From: Bacteroidales bacterium
GTDB lineage: Bacteria > Bacteroidota > Bacteroidia > Bacteroidales > UBA932
Length of the DNA stretch: 64,000 nucleotides
Assembly: GCA_016287075.1 (NCBI GenBank)
Contig: JAEEVC010000002.1
Coordinates: 62,001-126,000, forward strand
Reading direction: 5' to 3'
A program made the position numbers and the translations under genes. The notes under the pieces were generated by a model. The model had not been told where the DNA came from, searched no databases, and was given only the letters and a program-made list of their open reading frames with translations. Below are positions 40,902 to 52,485 of the stretch, piece after piece (position 1 is the first letter of the stretch; the number at the start of each line of letters is the position of its first letter).

Positions 40902-42899
40902 ATGAGAGCCCCTGTGACCCTTCTGTGCGCTTTCCTTGCCGGAAGCGCACTTTTTGCCCAACCGCGCATCCTCGACGTCCATCCCGCCGGCGACCCTGCC
41001 GGTAAGCTCCTGACGATGGAGGACGTCATCCTGAACCGGGCCGTCGTCCCCGAGAACCGCTACTTCAGGTGGAAGGATGACAACACCTATGCCTTCTTCA
41101 AGGACAGCAAGTGGGAGACGGCGGAGGCTCTCCCGGGCCAAACCGTGACGGTGGCCTCCCCCTGGAAGGCCTTCAGCAAGGGCAACAGCCTGTTCATCAC
41201 CGACGGGGCCGATACGACGGCAGTCGCCCTTTCCGACCGGCGCGACCTGGTCTTCGGCCAGAGCGTCAGCCGGAATGAATTCGGCATCGACGGCGGCGTC
41301 TTCTGGTCGCCGGACCGCACGAAACTCGCCTTTTACCGGAAAGACGAATCCCGCGTGACAGACTTCCCCCTCCTGGACATCAAGACCCGCACCGGCAGCC
41401 TCGTCCCCATCAAGTACCCGATGAACGGGATGGACTCCGAATTGATTTCCCTGGGGGTGTACGACCGCTTGTCGGGGAAGACCATCTACCTGGATGTCAA
41501 GGACTTCAGCGAAGAACGATACCTGACGAACATCAGCTGGTCGCCCGACGGGCGCGTCCTGTATGTCCAGGTCGTCGACCGCAGCCAGCACCACATGCGC
41601 CTGAACGGCTATGACGCCGGGACGGGCGCCTTCATCCGCACCCTGCTGACCGAGGACAACGACGCCTGGATCGAGCCGCTCGACCCCGTCCGTTTCCTGG
41701 AAGGGCGGGAGGACCTGATGGTCTATCGCACCGACAACCGGGACGGCTACCGCAACCTTTACCTCGTCGATACCCTCGGCACGGTCCGCCGCCTGACGGC
41801 GGTCGAGGCCGATGTCGCCTATGTCGGCAATGACGGGAAATATGTCTATTACACCTCGGCCGAGATCTCTCCCGTCGAAAACCACCTGTTCCGGATCCCG
41901 CTGACAGTCAGGAAAGGAAGGAAGCCGGTACTCGAGCGCGTAAAAGCCGGAGCGCCCGAGCGCCTGACGACGGAGCGCGGCTGGCACGACATTGCCATGA
42001 ACGACGGTTGCAGCCTGTTTATCGACAGCTGGAGCAATCTCAATGTGCCGCGGGTGACGGACCTGCGCCGCGCGGACGGCCGTCTCGTCCGGAACCTGCT
42101 GACGGCCGGAGACCCGCTGGAGGACTATGCCGCCTGCGAGGTTGATTTCGGGACGATACCGAGCGCCGACGGGCTGTATGACAATTACTTCCGGCTCATC
42201 AAGCCCCTCGGATTCGATCCTTCCCGGAAGTATCCGCTGATCCTCTATGTCTATGGCGGTCCCCATTCCCAGCTCGTCCAGGACAGCTGGCTCGGGCAGA
42301 TCCGGATGTGGGAGATGCTGATGGCCCAGAAGGGCTTTGTCGTCTATATCCAGGACAACCGGGGCACCCAGAACCGCGGCGCCGCCTTCGAAAAGGCCAT
42401 CAACCGGCAATGCGGCCGGGCCGAAATGGCCGACCAGATGGTCGGCATCGACTGGCTGCGGAACCAGTCCTGGATCGACGGCGACCGCATCGGTGTCCAC
42501 GGCTGGAGCTACGGCGGCTTCATGACCATCAGCCTGATGACCCATTATCCCGAGGTATTCAAGGTCGGCGTCGCCGGCGGCCCGGTCATCGACTGGAAAT
42601 GGTACGAAATCATGTACGGGGAGCGGTATATGGACAATCCGGAAACCAATCCGGAAGGTTTCGCCAAAACCTCCCTCATCGGCAAAGCGAAGGACCTGCA
42701 GGGCAAGCTCCTGATCTGCCAGGGGGCCATCGACAACACGGTCGTCTGGGAGCACAGCCTCAGCTTCATCGAGGAATGCATCCAGGAGAACATCCAGGTG
42801 GATTACTTCCCCTACCCGACCCATGAGCACAACGTCCGCGGCCGCAACCGCGTCCACCTCATGGACAAGGTGACGCTTTATTTCGAAGATTACCTGTAG
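40902..42899 (+). CDS. Dipeptidyl peptidase IV (S9 family)
   Basis: Exported serine peptidase of 665 residues, signal peptide MRAPVTLLCAFLAGSALFAQ. The N-terminal beta-propeller (about 50-400: YFRWKDDNTYAFF, FWSPDRTKLAFYRKDESRVT) and C-terminal alpha/beta-hydrolase domain match DPP IV. Catalytic Ser in HGWSYGGFMT, Asp in GAIDNTVVWE and His in THEHNVRG. It removes Xaa-Pro dipeptides, used for peptide nutrition in gut Bacteroidales. Periplasmic by signal peptide. It shares a promoter with the small membrane protein. Confidence 0.93.
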   Translation: MRAPVTLLCAFLAGSALFAQPRILDVHPAGDPAGKLLTMEDVILNRAVVPENRYFRWKDDNTYAFFKDSKWETAEALPGQTVTVASPWKAFSKGNSLFITDGADTTAVALSDRRDLVFGQSVSRNEFGIDGGVFWSPDRTKLAFYRKDESRVTDFPLLDIKTRTGSLVPIKYPMNGMDSELISLGVYDRLSGKTIYLDVKDFSEERYLTNISWSPDGRVLYVQVVDRSQHHMRLNGYDAGTGAFIRTLLTEDNDAWIEPLDPVRFLEGREDLMVYRTDNRDGYRNLYLVDTLGTVRRLTAVEADVAYVGNDGKYVYYTSAEISPVENHLFRIPLTVRKGRKPVLERVKAGAPERLTTERGWHDIAMNDGCSLFIDSWSNLNVPRVTDLRRADGRLVRNLLTAGDPLEDYAACEVDFGTIPSADGLYDNYFRLIKPLGFDPSRKYPLILYVYGGPHSQLVQDSWLGQIRMWEMLMAQKGFVVYIQDNRGTQNRGAAFEKAINRQCGRAEMADQMVGIDWLRNQSWIDGDRIGVHGWSYGGFMTISLMTHYPEVFKVGVAGGPVIDWKWYEIMYGERYMDNPETNPEGFAKTSLIGKAKDLQGKLLICQGAIDNTVVWEHSLSFIEECIQENIQVDYFPYPTHEHNVRGRNRVHLMDKVTLYFEDYL

Positions 42900-42931
42900 C
42901 TTGCAGGAACGCGGTTTTTTGCGTATCTTGC
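42900..42931 (+). promoter_or_regulatory. Probable promoter of clpP
   Basis: CTTG (42900-42903), 20 bases, then TATCTTGC (42924-42931), near matches to both Bacteroidetes boxes, 25 bases before the ATG. Confidence 0.45.
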
Positions 42932-42956
42932 AAGACTTACTTTAACCCGCAGAAGA

Positions 42957-43628
42957 ATGGACAAGAAAGAATTCAACAAGTTCGCGACGAAGGAAAGGGG
43001 CGTCAGCCCGATGACCCTCCACCGCTATGAATCGGCCTTCGACACCTATATCAATCCGACCATCACCGAGGAGCGCAAGCTCAACGTCGCCCAGATGGAC
43101 GTCTTCAGCCGCCTGCTGATGGACCGCATCATCTGGCTCGGCGTTCCGATCGACGACGACGTGGCCAACATCATCATGGCCCAGCTCCTCTTCCTGTCCT
43201 CGACGGACTCCGGCGCGGATATCTCCCTGTATATCAATACGCCCGGCGGCCAGGTCTCTTCCGGCCTCGGCATTTACGACACCATGCAGCTCGTCCAGCC
43301 GGACGTCGCGACCATCTGCACCGGCATGGCAGCTTCGATGGGCTCCGTGCTCCTGTGCGCCGGGACGAAGGGCAAACGCTCCGCCCTCCCCCACTCCCGC
43401 GTGCTGATCCACCAGCCCCTCGGCGGTGCCCGCGGCCAGGCCAGCGACATCCTCATCGCCGCGAAGGAGATCGAGAAGACCCGCGAGGAACTCTTCCGCA
43501 TCATCGCCGAGAACAGCGGCCAGCCCTACGAGCGCGTGGCGCAGGACGGCGACCGCGATTACTGGATGACGGCCGAAGAGGCGAAGGCCTACGGCATGAT
43601 CGACGAAATCCTTTCCAAAAAACGGTAA
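42957..43628 (+). CDS. clpP: ATP-dependent Clp protease proteolytic subunit
   Basis: Serine protease of 223 residues that forms the tetradecameric degradation chamber. Catalytic triad by alignment: Ser127 in GMAASMGS, His152 in LIHQPLGG and Asp201 in DRDYW. The [19 protein letters not shown] region lines the chamber. An N-terminal extension of about 30 residues is normal for Bacteroidetes. Followed after 2 bases by clpX, its unfoldase partner. Confidence 0.97.
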   Translation: MDKKEFNKFATKERGVSPMTLHRYESAFDTYINPTITEERKLNVAQMDVFSRLLMDRIIWLGVPIDDDVANIIMAQLLFLSSTDSGADISLYINTPGGQVSSGLGIYDTMQLVQPDVATICTGMAASMGSVLLCAGTKGKRSALPHSRVLIHQPLGGARGQASDILIAAKEIEKTREELFRIIAENSGQPYERVAQDGDRDYWMTAEEAKAYGMIDEILSKKR

Positions 43629-43630
43629 TC

Positions 43631-44857
43631 ATGGCGAAAAAGAACGGCAACCGCAACCATTGCATGTTCTGTGGCCGGCCCGATGCGGAGGTTCCCCTCC
43701 TGCTCCAGGGCTTGGACGGCTACATCTGCAGCGACTGCGTGAAGGTCGCCTCCGATTATCTCAAGGAACTGGAAGGAGCCTCCGCCCACGCGGAATCCAG
43801 TGTCGGATCGATGGACAAGGCGCCCAAGCCGAAGGAGATCAAGGCCTATCTCGACCAGTATGTCATCGGGCAGGACCGGGCCAAGGTCGTGCTGTCCGTC
43901 GCCGTCTATAACCACTATAAGCGCATCAGCCACAACCTGATAAGCCGTACCGACGACGGGGTCGAACTGGAGAAGTCCAATATCCTCCTCGTCGGTCCGA
44001 CCGGCACCGGCAAGACCCTCCTGGCCAAGACCATCGCCAAGATGCTGGACGTTCCCTTCACCATCGTGGACGCGACCGTCCTCACCGAGGCCGGCTATGT
44101 CGGCGAAGATGTGGAAAGCCTGCTCACCCGCCTGCTGCAGGAGGCCGATTACGACCTGGCGAAGGCCGAACGCGGCATCGTGTTCATCGACGAGATCGAC
44201 AAGATCGCCCGCAAGGGGGACAATCCCTCCATCACGCGCGACGTTTCCGGCGAAGGCGTCCAGCAGGCCATGCTGAAGCTCCTGGAAGGCAATGTGGTCA
44301 ATGTCCCGCCGAAGGGCGGCCGGAAGCATCCAGAACAGGAGTTCATCCACGTCAACACCCAGAACATCCTCTTCATCTGCGGCGGCGCCTTCGAAGGGAT
44401 CGAACGCCACATCGCCCAGCGGAAGAACACGCAAATCATCGGCTTCGGTGCCGAGGAAAAGCAGCGGGTCTCCAAGGACAATCTCCTGCAATACGTTGAA
44501 GCACAAGACCTTCGCGCCTACGGGCTCATTCCTGAGATTGTCGGCCGTCTTCCGGTCGTCACCTACCTGGACCAGCTCGACCGCGCTTCGCTCCGCCGCA
44601 TCCTGACGGAGCCGAAGAACGCCATCGTCCGACAGTACACCAAACTCTTCGAAATGGATGGCATGAAACTCGAAATCGAGCCGGAAGTGCTGGACCTCGT
44701 CGTCGATACCGCCATCGAACGGAAGCTGGGCGCCCGCGGTCTCCGGAGCATCTGCGAGCAGCTGATGAACGATGCGATGTTCGAGGCGCCCTCCTCCCGG
44801 AAGAAGACCTATACGCTCACGCTCGAGGACGCCAAAAAGAAGCTTGGAAAGGCATAG
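43631..44857 (+). CDS. clpX: ATP-dependent Clp protease ATP-binding subunit ClpX
   Basis: AAA+ unfoldase of 408 residues. The N-terminal zinc finger has Cys11, Cys14, Cys33 and Cys36 (HCMFCGRPD ... ICSDCVK). Walker A is GPTGTGKT, Walker [10 protein letters not shown], pore loop [14 protein letters not shown], and the sensor/arginine-finger region is [12 protein letters not shown]. It recognises tagged or signal-bearing proteins and feeds them to ClpP. It starts 2 bases after clpP. Confidence 0.98.
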   Translation: MAKKNGNRNHCMFCGRPDAEVPLLLQGLDGYICSDCVKVASDYLKELEGASAHAESSVGSMDKAPKPKEIKAYLDQYVIGQDRAKVVLSVAVYNHYKRISHNLISRTDDGVELEKSNILLVGPTGTGKTLLAKTIAKMLDVPFTIVDATVLTEAGYVGEDVESLLTRLLQEADYDLAKAERGIVFIDEIDKIARKGDNPSITRDVSGEGVQQAMLKLLEGNVVNVPPKGGRKHPEQEFIHVNTQNILFICGGAFEGIERHIAQRKNTQIIGFGAEEKQRVSKDNLLQYVEAQDLRAYGLIPEIVGRLPVVTYLDQLDRASLRRILTEPKNAIVRQYTKLFEMDGMKLEIEPEVLDLVVDTAIERKLGARGLRSICEQLMNDAMFEAPSSRKKTYTLTLEDAKKKLGKA

Positions 44858-44881
44858 CCGCCGAAAAAAGTCGCCAAATCC

Positions 44882-44912
44882 TTTGGAGATTCAAAAAAAA
44901 ACGCTACCTTTG
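44882..44912 (+). promoter_or_regulatory. Promoter of tRNA-Val
   Basis: TTTG (44882-44885), 19 bases, TACCTTTG (44905-44912), exact consensus, 14 bases before the tRNA. Confidence 0.85.
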
Positions 44913-44926
44913 CAATCCAATCCAAT

Positions 44927-45001
44927 GAGGGCTTAGCTCAGTTGGTTTAGAGCGCCTGCTTGACAGGCAGGAGGTCGGCAGTTCAAATCTGCCAGTTCTC
45001 A
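44927..45001 (+). tRNA. tRNA-Val (anticodon GAC)
   Basis: 75 bases. Acceptor stem GAGGGCT/AGTTCTC with two G-U pairs, anticodon stem CCTGC/GCAGG with loop TTGACAG, anticodon GAC (reads GUC and GUU). T loop TTCAAATC. Discriminator A; CCA not fully encoded. Confidence 0.95.
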
Positions 45002-45004
45002 CAA

Positions 45005-45032
45005 AAAAATCCGGCTTCTGGCCGGATTTTTT
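45005..45032 (+). terminator. Terminator of tRNA-Val
   Basis: Stem AATCCGGC (45008-45015) / GCCGGATT (45021-45028), 5-base loop, then a T-run. Directly behind the tRNA. Confidence 0.88.
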
Positions 45033-45230
45033 CGTGAGAACCCTATCCCCCGCCGCTAAAGCGGCTGCCCCCAGGGGCACGGGGGAAGGTATTCCCCCGC
45101 ACGGCTCCGCCGTCCCCCTTCAGTCGGCCGTCGGCCTCCAAAATAATCCGGCCAGAAGCCGGATTTTTTCGTGAGAACCCTATCCCCCCGCCGCGAAAGC
45201 GGCTGCCCCCAGTGGCACGGGGGAAAGGTT
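45021..45230. repeat. Duplicated terminator-associated segment of about 70 bp
   Basis: Copies at 45021-45090 and 45158-45230 agree almost throughout. Both contain GCCGGATTTTTTCGTGAG, ACCCTATCCCCC, GCGGCTGCCCCCAG and GGCACGGGGGAA. The second copy is preceded by its own stem (45145-45152 / 45158-45165), so the terminator is duplicated too. The sequence between them (45091-45144) has no gene and contains small GC-rich inverted repeats. Confidence 0.8.
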
Positions 45231-45717
45231 AGAACCGTACGGTGAGGCCGGCGCCGGAAGAGGTGCCGCCCAGACGGAACGTCACGTCCTCATATGTGCG
45301 GCCGTTGTAGCTGCGGACGGCCTTTTTTACCTGGTGCCGGGCACATACGTTGAAAACGCCGCCGAGGACGACGACACCGGCACCCACGCCCACCAGGGTC
45401 AGGTTCTGGGTCTTGTCTCCATGCCCCATGATCATGTTGGCACCGAACCAGCCGATCAAGGCACCGCCGGCAACGGCGCAGGTATAGGCAGGGATTTCCA
45501 GGATCTGGGCCGTCTTGAAGGCCTTGTTTTCCTCCAGGTTCCAGTAAACGGAACGCTGGTCCTTGGTCATGAGCACATCGGCCTCGTCATAGACGCGGAG
45601 CGCGTAGGACTTGTCCACGCGGAGTTTGCCGAACGGAGCGGGGACCTGGGCGCGCATTTCCGTAGAAATGCAGCAGAACAGAAGGGCTGCAAGGGCAGCG
45701 AAAAGAATACGTTTCAT
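45229..45717 (-). CDS. Exported protein of unknown function
   Basis: Protein of 162 residues. Signal peptide MKRILFAALAALLFCCISTE or slightly longer to MRAQ, then a polar region (YALRVYDEADVLMTKDQRSV) and two hydrophobic segments (about 80-97 and 107-128, with VGVGAGVVVLGGVFNVCARH), ending in a strand TFRLGGTSSGAGLTVRF. Not recognised. It lies 15 bases after tig and is the last gene of the gyrB operon by position. Confidence 0.75.
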   Translation of the reverse strand: MKRILFAALAALLFCCISTEMRAQVPAPFGKLRVDKSYALRVYDEADVLMTKDQRSVYWNLEENKAFKTAQILEIPAYTCAVAGGALIGWFGANMIMGHGDKTQNLTLVGVGAGVVVLGGVFNVCARHQVKKAVRSYNGRTYEDVTFRLGGTSSGAGLTVRF

Positions 45718-45732
45718 AAGGCAGTTAAAAGA

Positions 45733-47049
45733 TTATTTCAGTTCACGGAATTTTTCTTCGGAAATTTTCTTGTGCTGCAGGGTGACATGCTCGCGGATGG
45801 CGGTCATGGCCTTGTTGTCCTCCACCTGCTCCTCGAAGCGGCGGACCTGGTTCTCATCGCCGAGCATATTCTTGGCGGCATCCTCAAGCATGCTGTCCGG
45901 GACATTGCCCATCCCGTACATCGCATACTGGTAAGCCGCATAGGCCTTGGCGGCCTCCCGGATATCCTTGTCCTCCACCTTCAGGTCGAACTTCCTGAGG
46001 ATGGTGCCCCGGACAAGCTGCCAGCGGAAATCGGCGAGGAAGGCGGGGAATTCAGCCTCCACCTGCTCAGGGGTGAACTTGCCCTCGTTGACATGGACCA
46101 GCCAGCGCTTCAGGAACTCCTCGGGCAGCGCGACGGCCGCCTTGTCAAGGAAATACTTCCGGGCATCCTTGGAGAACTGGTAATCCGCATCCTGCGCGTG
46201 GTTCGCGGCAATGCGTTCGGTCACCTTCGCGTCAAACTCCTCCGCGCTCTTGACAACGCCTTCGCCGAACATCTTGTCATAGGTCTCCTGGCTTTCTTCG
46301 GCCGGGACGAAGGTCTTGACATTCACGACGGTAATATGGAACTCCGGATTGATTTCGGCGAGTTTCGCCTTGTCCACCTTGATCATCGCGGCACGGTCGG
46401 TCTCGTTCTCGAAGGCCTCGTTGATGTTGACCTGGAAGGTCTCGCCGGCCTTGCGGGCGACGAAGGCCTGCCGCTGGGCCTCGGCGACATTGCGGATGGA
46501 GATGTACACGCCTTCGGCCTGGATCTCACCGTTGTCGAGGTCGGCGACGATATAGTCGTCCTCGCCCGTCGCCTCCGCCTCCTGGAGGGAACCCATCTGC
46601 TGGAGCATGTTCTTTTTCATCTCCTTCTTCGCCGCTTCGGTGACATTGATGTCGTAATAGACGATCTTGTCGGCCGCGCTGACCTCGAAGTCCACTTCCG
46701 GCGTCTGGGCGATGTCGAACTTGAAGGTGAAATCGTTCCCGTCCTTCCAGTCGAGTTCCGGCTGGGCCGCACTGGTGAGCGGTTCACCGACGATGCGGAT
46801 CTTCTCGTCCCGGATGAAGTCGTTGAGCGCATCGGAGAGGACGGTATTGACGGACTCATACAGGGCCTGGTCGCCATAAAGCCGGTGGATCAGCGTCATC
46901 GGGGCCATTCCCTTGCGGAAGCCCTTGATGTCCGCCCGGCGGCGGATGTCATTGAGTTTCTTTTTCTGGGCCTCTGCATAGTCGGCAGCGGCGATCTCGA
47001 TCGTCACCTCGTAATTGAGGGCGTCTTTCTGGTTCTTGATAAGGTTCAT
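45733..47049 (-). CDS. tig: Trigger factor (ribosome-bound chaperone)
   Basis: Chaperone of 438 residues binding at the ribosome exit tunnel. The N-terminal ribosome-binding domain has KGFRKGMAPMTLIHRLYGDQ, a variant of the GFRxGK(V/A)P signature. The middle domain is FKBP-like but degenerate (GEDDYIVADLDNGE), and the C-terminal half is helical, with VALPEEFLKRWLVHVNEGKF. In Bacteroidetes, trigger factors diverge strongly from E. coli, as here. It lies 15 bases after pgpH. Confidence 0.92.
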   Translation of the reverse strand: MNLIKNQKDALNYEVTIEIAAADYAEAQKKKLNDIRRRADIKGFRKGMAPMTLIHRLYGDQALYESVNTVLSDALNDFIRDEKIRIVGEPLTSAAQPELDWKDGNDFTFKFDIAQTPEVDFEVSAADKIVYYDINVTEAAKKEMKKNMLQQMGSLQEAEATGEDDYIVADLDNGEIQAEGVYISIRNVAEAQRQAFVARKAGETFQVNINEAFENETDRAAMIKVDKAKLAEINPEFHITVVNVKTFVPAEESQETYDKMFGEGVVKSAEEFDAKVTERIAANHAQDADYQFSKDARKYFLDKAAVALPEEFLKRWLVHVNEGKFTPEQVEAEFPAFLADFRWQLVRGTILRKFDLKVEDKDIREAAKAYAAYQYAMYGMGNVPDSMLEDAAKNMLGDENQVRRFEEQVEDNKAMTAIREHVTLQHKKISEEKFRELK

Positions 47050-47064
47050 ATTGTTTGTAATTGC

Positions 47065-49110
47065 TTAATTATCCGTTTCTTTCCGGCGGGGGTACTCCAC
47101 CCGCTCGTGGTACATCTGCTGGAGGTAGGACTTGATGACATCCTTGACCGTCCCAAGTTCCTTGATGGAGATGTCGGCGTCTTCGAACTGGCCGTCCTTC
47201 ATCTTCGATGCGACAATCCGCTCGACGAAGGCGTCGAAGGCCTCGGGCGTATATTCCTTCAGGGTGCGGGAAGCCGCCTCGATGGAGTCGCAGAGCATCA
47301 GGATGATCTGCTCCTTGGTCGCGGGCCGCCGGCCGGGATAGAAGAACGCCGCCACATCCTCCGGGTCACCGCCGTCATTGAGGTACTTCGTATAGAAATA
47401 GCCGGTGCTGGCGGTCCCGTGGTGGGTCACGATGAAATCGCGGATCACCTCGGGGAGATTGTTCTCTCGGGCGATTTCCACGCCGTCGGCCACATGGGCG
47501 ATGATCGCCCGGGCGCTGTCCTTCGGCGACAGGCCGTCATGATAATGCTGACCGCCGGGGACCGTGCTCTCGTTCTCGATGAAACAGAGCGGGTTCTTCA
47601 TCTTGCCGATATCGTGGTACAGCGCGCCGGCCCGGATCAGCAGGACGTTCGCGTCGATGGAGCGGGCGGCGGCATCCGCCAGGTTCATCACCTGCAGGCT
47701 GTGCTGGAAGGTGCCCGGCGCTTTCTCGGAGAGTTCCTGAAGCAGGCGGTTGTTGGTGTCGGCCAGCTCCTCCAGCCGGGTGCTGGAGACCAGGTTGAAC
47801 ACCTTCTCGAACAGGTAGATAAGCGGGTAGATGGCCACGGCCAGCATCGAGCCGAGGAAGAGTTCCAGCAGCGATGTGAGCATGGGGCTGCTCCCCGTGT
47901 CGATCAGGCGGAAGCCCAGGAAGACCAGGGCGAGTACCGCGAACACGATGAGCGCGTTGACGAACTGCAGCCAGCCGCGGCCGAAGCGACGGAAAGTGTA
48001 CAGGGACACCACGCCCGCCGTGAGGAACATCATGAACAGTTCCACCCCGTTCCCGGCAAAGATCAGCAGCGGCAGCAGCGAGACGATATACACCGGCAAC
48101 ACCACCTGGCGCTTGAAGAACGCCATCAGGAAGAGGGCTGTCACAGGGAATGGCAGGAGGTACAGGGAGCCCGGTTTCAACCGGATCATCAGGAGGGCCG
48201 CCACCGCGCTCAGCAGGAAGACGCAGAGCAGGTACAGGTAGCGGTTCCACTCCCCGAAGATGCGCCGGTTCGTGTAGAAAATGCAGAAATAGAGGATGAC
48301 CACCAACGCCAGGGCAATGAGGATATTCCCCAGCCAGATCAGGATCCGGGGGCCGTCGTAGCCGTACATCTTGTTGTACTCTTCCCGGTAGGAATCCAGC
48401 ATCTGGGCGATCTCCGCCGTGATGATCTCGCCCTTTGAGACGATTTTCTGGTCGGCATTGACATAGCCGGCGGTCGGAGAGATGTAATCCGCGGACCCGG
48501 CGTGGGCGATCTCGGTCATCGAGCGGTCAAACTCGAGGTTCGGCAGGATCAGGGCATACACGCCGGCCTTGTCGAGCAGGGAGTCCACATGGACCTGCGG
48601 ATAGGCGCGCAGCAATTCCGCCATCAGTTTATCCCGGGCCTCGGAGACCTTGTACACTTCCGTCACCGGGACCTTCTGCGCCCGCTTGCCCGTCTGCACG
48701 AAGATCACATCCTGGGAAAGGATGCCGTCCCCGCGGTCCAGCCGGATTTTCGCGTCGGAGATGACCCCGGTCTCGTAGATCTCCCGGATCCGGGAGAGCA
48801 CGGCGGGTTTCATCCCGGCGAAACGCCCGAAATCCAGCCCTTCGACAGCCCGGACGGTGTTGTTGGCCCGTTCCTGGGACTTGCGGTAATAGGGCACGAC
48901 GGTCGTGCCCGCCCGCTCCCGCTCCTCTTCCATCTGCTCTTCCGTCTTGAGGATCGGGAAGTCGAACTGGGCGACCAGCGTCTCATACGGCCAGGTCGAT
49001 CCCTTCTTGTAGTCGTAACCGAATTTCGCGGTCCGGGGCATCAGCAGCACCAGGACGACGAAAACGAGGGCAAGCGGGACGAAGCGCCGTTCTATCTTGG
49101 GCAGTTTCAT
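47065..49110 (-). CDS. pgpH: 7TM-HD phosphohydrolase (PgpH family, cyclic-di-AMP phosphodiesterase)
   Basis: Membrane protein of 681 residues. Start with one membrane helix (about 10-26), an extracytoplasmic 7TMR-HDED domain (about 40-265), six to seven membrane helices (about 270-450), and a C-terminal HD domain. The HD residues are in FQHSLQVMNLADAAARS, ALYHDIGKM and VTHHGTAS. Listeria PgpH breaks down cyclic-di-AMP, but cyclic-di-AMP genes are not in this window. It is preceded by the alpha-oxoamine synthase by 22 bases. Confidence 0.93.
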   Translation of the reverse strand: MKLPKIERRFVPLALVFVVLVLLMPRTAKFGYDYKKGSTWPYETLVAQFDFPILKTEEQMEEERERAGTTVVPYYRKSQERANNTVRAVEGLDFGRFAGMKPAVLSRIREIYETGVISDAKIRLDRGDGILSQDVIFVQTGKRAQKVPVTEVYKVSEARDKLMAELLRAYPQVHVDSLLDKAGVYALILPNLEFDRSMTEIAHAGSADYISPTAGYVNADQKIVSKGEIITAEIAQMLDSYREEYNKMYGYDGPRILIWLGNILIALALVVILYFCIFYTNRRIFGEWNRYLYLLCVFLLSAVAALLMIRLKPGSLYLLPFPVTALFLMAFFKRQVVLPVYIVSLLPLLIFAGNGVELFMMFLTAGVVSLYTFRRFGRGWLQFVNALIVFAVLALVFLGFRLIDTGSSPMLTSLLELFLGSMLAVAIYPLIYLFEKVFNLVSSTRLEELADTNNRLLQELSEKAPGTFQHSLQVMNLADAAARSIDANVLLIRAGALYHDIGKMKNPLCFIENESTVPGGQHYHDGLSPKDSARAIIAHVADGVEIARENNLPEVIRDFIVTHHGTASTGYFYTKYLNDGGDPEDVAAFFYPGRRPATKEQIILMLCDSIEAASRTLKEYTPEAFDAFVERIVASKMKDGQFEDADISIKELGTVKDVIKSYLQQMYHERVEYPRRKETDN

Positions 49111-49132
49111 ACGGGAGCGGCAGGCGGTTTCT

Positions 49133-50395
49133 TCAATCGACCTTCATCGCGGCGATGTCGTCGCCGTCATAGGCGCCGGCATCGAGTTTCGCCTTGATTT
49201 CCTTGAAGGCCTTGAGGGTATATTCCACGTCCTCCATCGAGTGCGCCGCCGTCGAGACGATGCGGAAGATGATCATGCCCTTCGGGATGACGGGATAGAT
49301 GACCATCGAACAGAAGATGCGGTAGTTCTCGCGGAGGTCCTTGGCCATCTTGGTCGCCTGGGCGACACCGCCCTTGATGTGGACGGGCGTGACGCAGGCC
49401 TCGGCCTCGCCGATGTCGAAACCTTCGGCCTTGAAGCCGTCCTGGATGGCGTGGGTGATCTTCCAGCATTTCGCGCGGAGTTCGTCACCCTCCGGAGAAT
49501 CAATGATTTCCAGCCGCTTGATATTGCCGATGACGAGCGGCATCGGGAGCGACTTCGCGTACATCTGCGAACGCATGTTCATGCGCAGGTAATTGATGAT
49601 CTTGTGCGGACCGGCGATGAAACCGCCGATCGAAGCCATGCTCTTCGCGAAGGCGCCGATGTACAGGTCCACGCCGTCCATCACGCCGAAGTGCTCGGAC
49701 GTGCCGCGGCCATGTTCGCCGAGCAGGCCGAAGCCGTGGGCGTCATCGATGAGGATGCGGAAGTTGTATTTCTGCTTGAAGGCGACGATCTCGTCCAGCT
49801 TGCCGAGGGCGCCGGTCATGCCGTACACGCCTTCCGTGATGAGCAGGACGCCGCCGCCGTTCTCCTCCGCCTTGGCGCAGGCGCGGGCGAGGACCTTCTC
49901 GCAGTCCGCCATGTTGTTGTGGCGGTATTTGTACTTGTCGCCGATGTGGAGGCGGATGCCGTCCAGGAGGCAGGCATGGCACTCGGCGTCATAGACGATG
50001 ACGTCATGGCGCGCGACCAGCGCGTCAATGGCGGAAACGATGCCCTGGTAACCGAAGTTGAAAAGGAAGGCGTCCTCCTTCTTCTCGAAATCGGCGAACA
50101 TCTTCTCCAGCTTCTCATGGTAACGGGTGTGGCCGGACATCATCCGGGCGCCCATCGGATAGGCAAGGCCCCAGTCGGCCGCCGCCTGGGCGTCCGCCTT
50201 GCGGACCTCCGGATGGTTGGCGAGGCCGAGGTAGTTGTTCAGGCTCCAGTTCAGGACCGGAATGCCGTTGAAGATCATGTGGGGGCCGAGTTCACCCTCG
50301 AGCCGGGGATACATGTAATAACCGAAAGCCTGGTCGAAATACTGCCCGATCGGGCCGCCCGAATCGCGGGCGATTCTGTCAAAGATGTCCAACAT
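49133..50395 (-). CDS. Alpha-oxoamine synthase family PLP enzyme (serine palmitoyltransferase-like)
   Basis: PLP-dependent acyltransferase of 420 residues, fold type I. The PLP lysine lies in YIGAFAKSMASIGGF, the PLP-binding Asp in ILIDDAHGFGLLGEHGRG, and the family's glycine/serine-rich N-terminal motif is SLNNYLGLANHPEVRK. The sequence resembles the Bacteroidetes group that makes 3-ketosphinganine from serine and acyl-CoA or the cysteate analogue for sulfonolipids. Alternatives are 2-amino-3-ketobutyrate CoA ligase and 8-amino-7-oxononanoate synthase, but no threonine or biotin genes are near. Lies 5 bases after gyrB. Confidence 0.85.
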   Translation of the reverse strand: MLDIFDRIARDSGGPIGQYFDQAFGYYMYPRLEGELGPHMIFNGIPVLNWSLNNYLGLANHPEVRKADAQAAADWGLAYPMGARMMSGHTRYHEKLEKMFADFEKKEDAFLFNFGYQGIVSAIDALVARHDVIVYDAECHACLLDGIRLHIGDKYKYRHNNMADCEKVLARACAKAEENGGGVLLITEGVYGMTGALGKLDEIVAFKQKYNFRILIDDAHGFGLLGEHGRGTSEHFGVMDGVDLYIGAFAKSMASIGGFIAGPHKIINYLRMNMRSQMYAKSLPMPLVIGNIKRLEIIDSPEGDELRAKCWKITHAIQDGFKAEGFDIGEAEACVTPVHIKGGVAQATKMAKDLRENYRIFCSMVIYPVIPKGMIIFRIVSTAAHSMEDVEYTLKAFKEIKAKLDAGAYDGDDIAAMKVD

Positions 50396-50400
50396 GGTAT

Positions 50401-52425
<2,025 letters not shown>

Positions 52426-52447
52426 TCAGGCATATCCTATAAACATA

Positions 52448-52455
52448 CAAAGATA
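52448..52455 (-). promoter_or_regulatory. -7 promoter box of gyrB
   Basis: TATCTTTG on the minus strand, 37 bases upstream of the gyrB start; no -33 TTTG at the right distance. Confidence 0.5.
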
Positions 52456-52485
52456 AGGAAAAAGAACGGAATTTCCTAACGAAAA

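Noticed and set aside
45334..48438. Open frame of 1034 codons on the plus strand across tig and pgpH
   Set aside because: Antisense shadow of two clear genes in GC-rich DNA; composition is Gly/Asp/Leu/His-rich without domains, as expected for a reverse frame.
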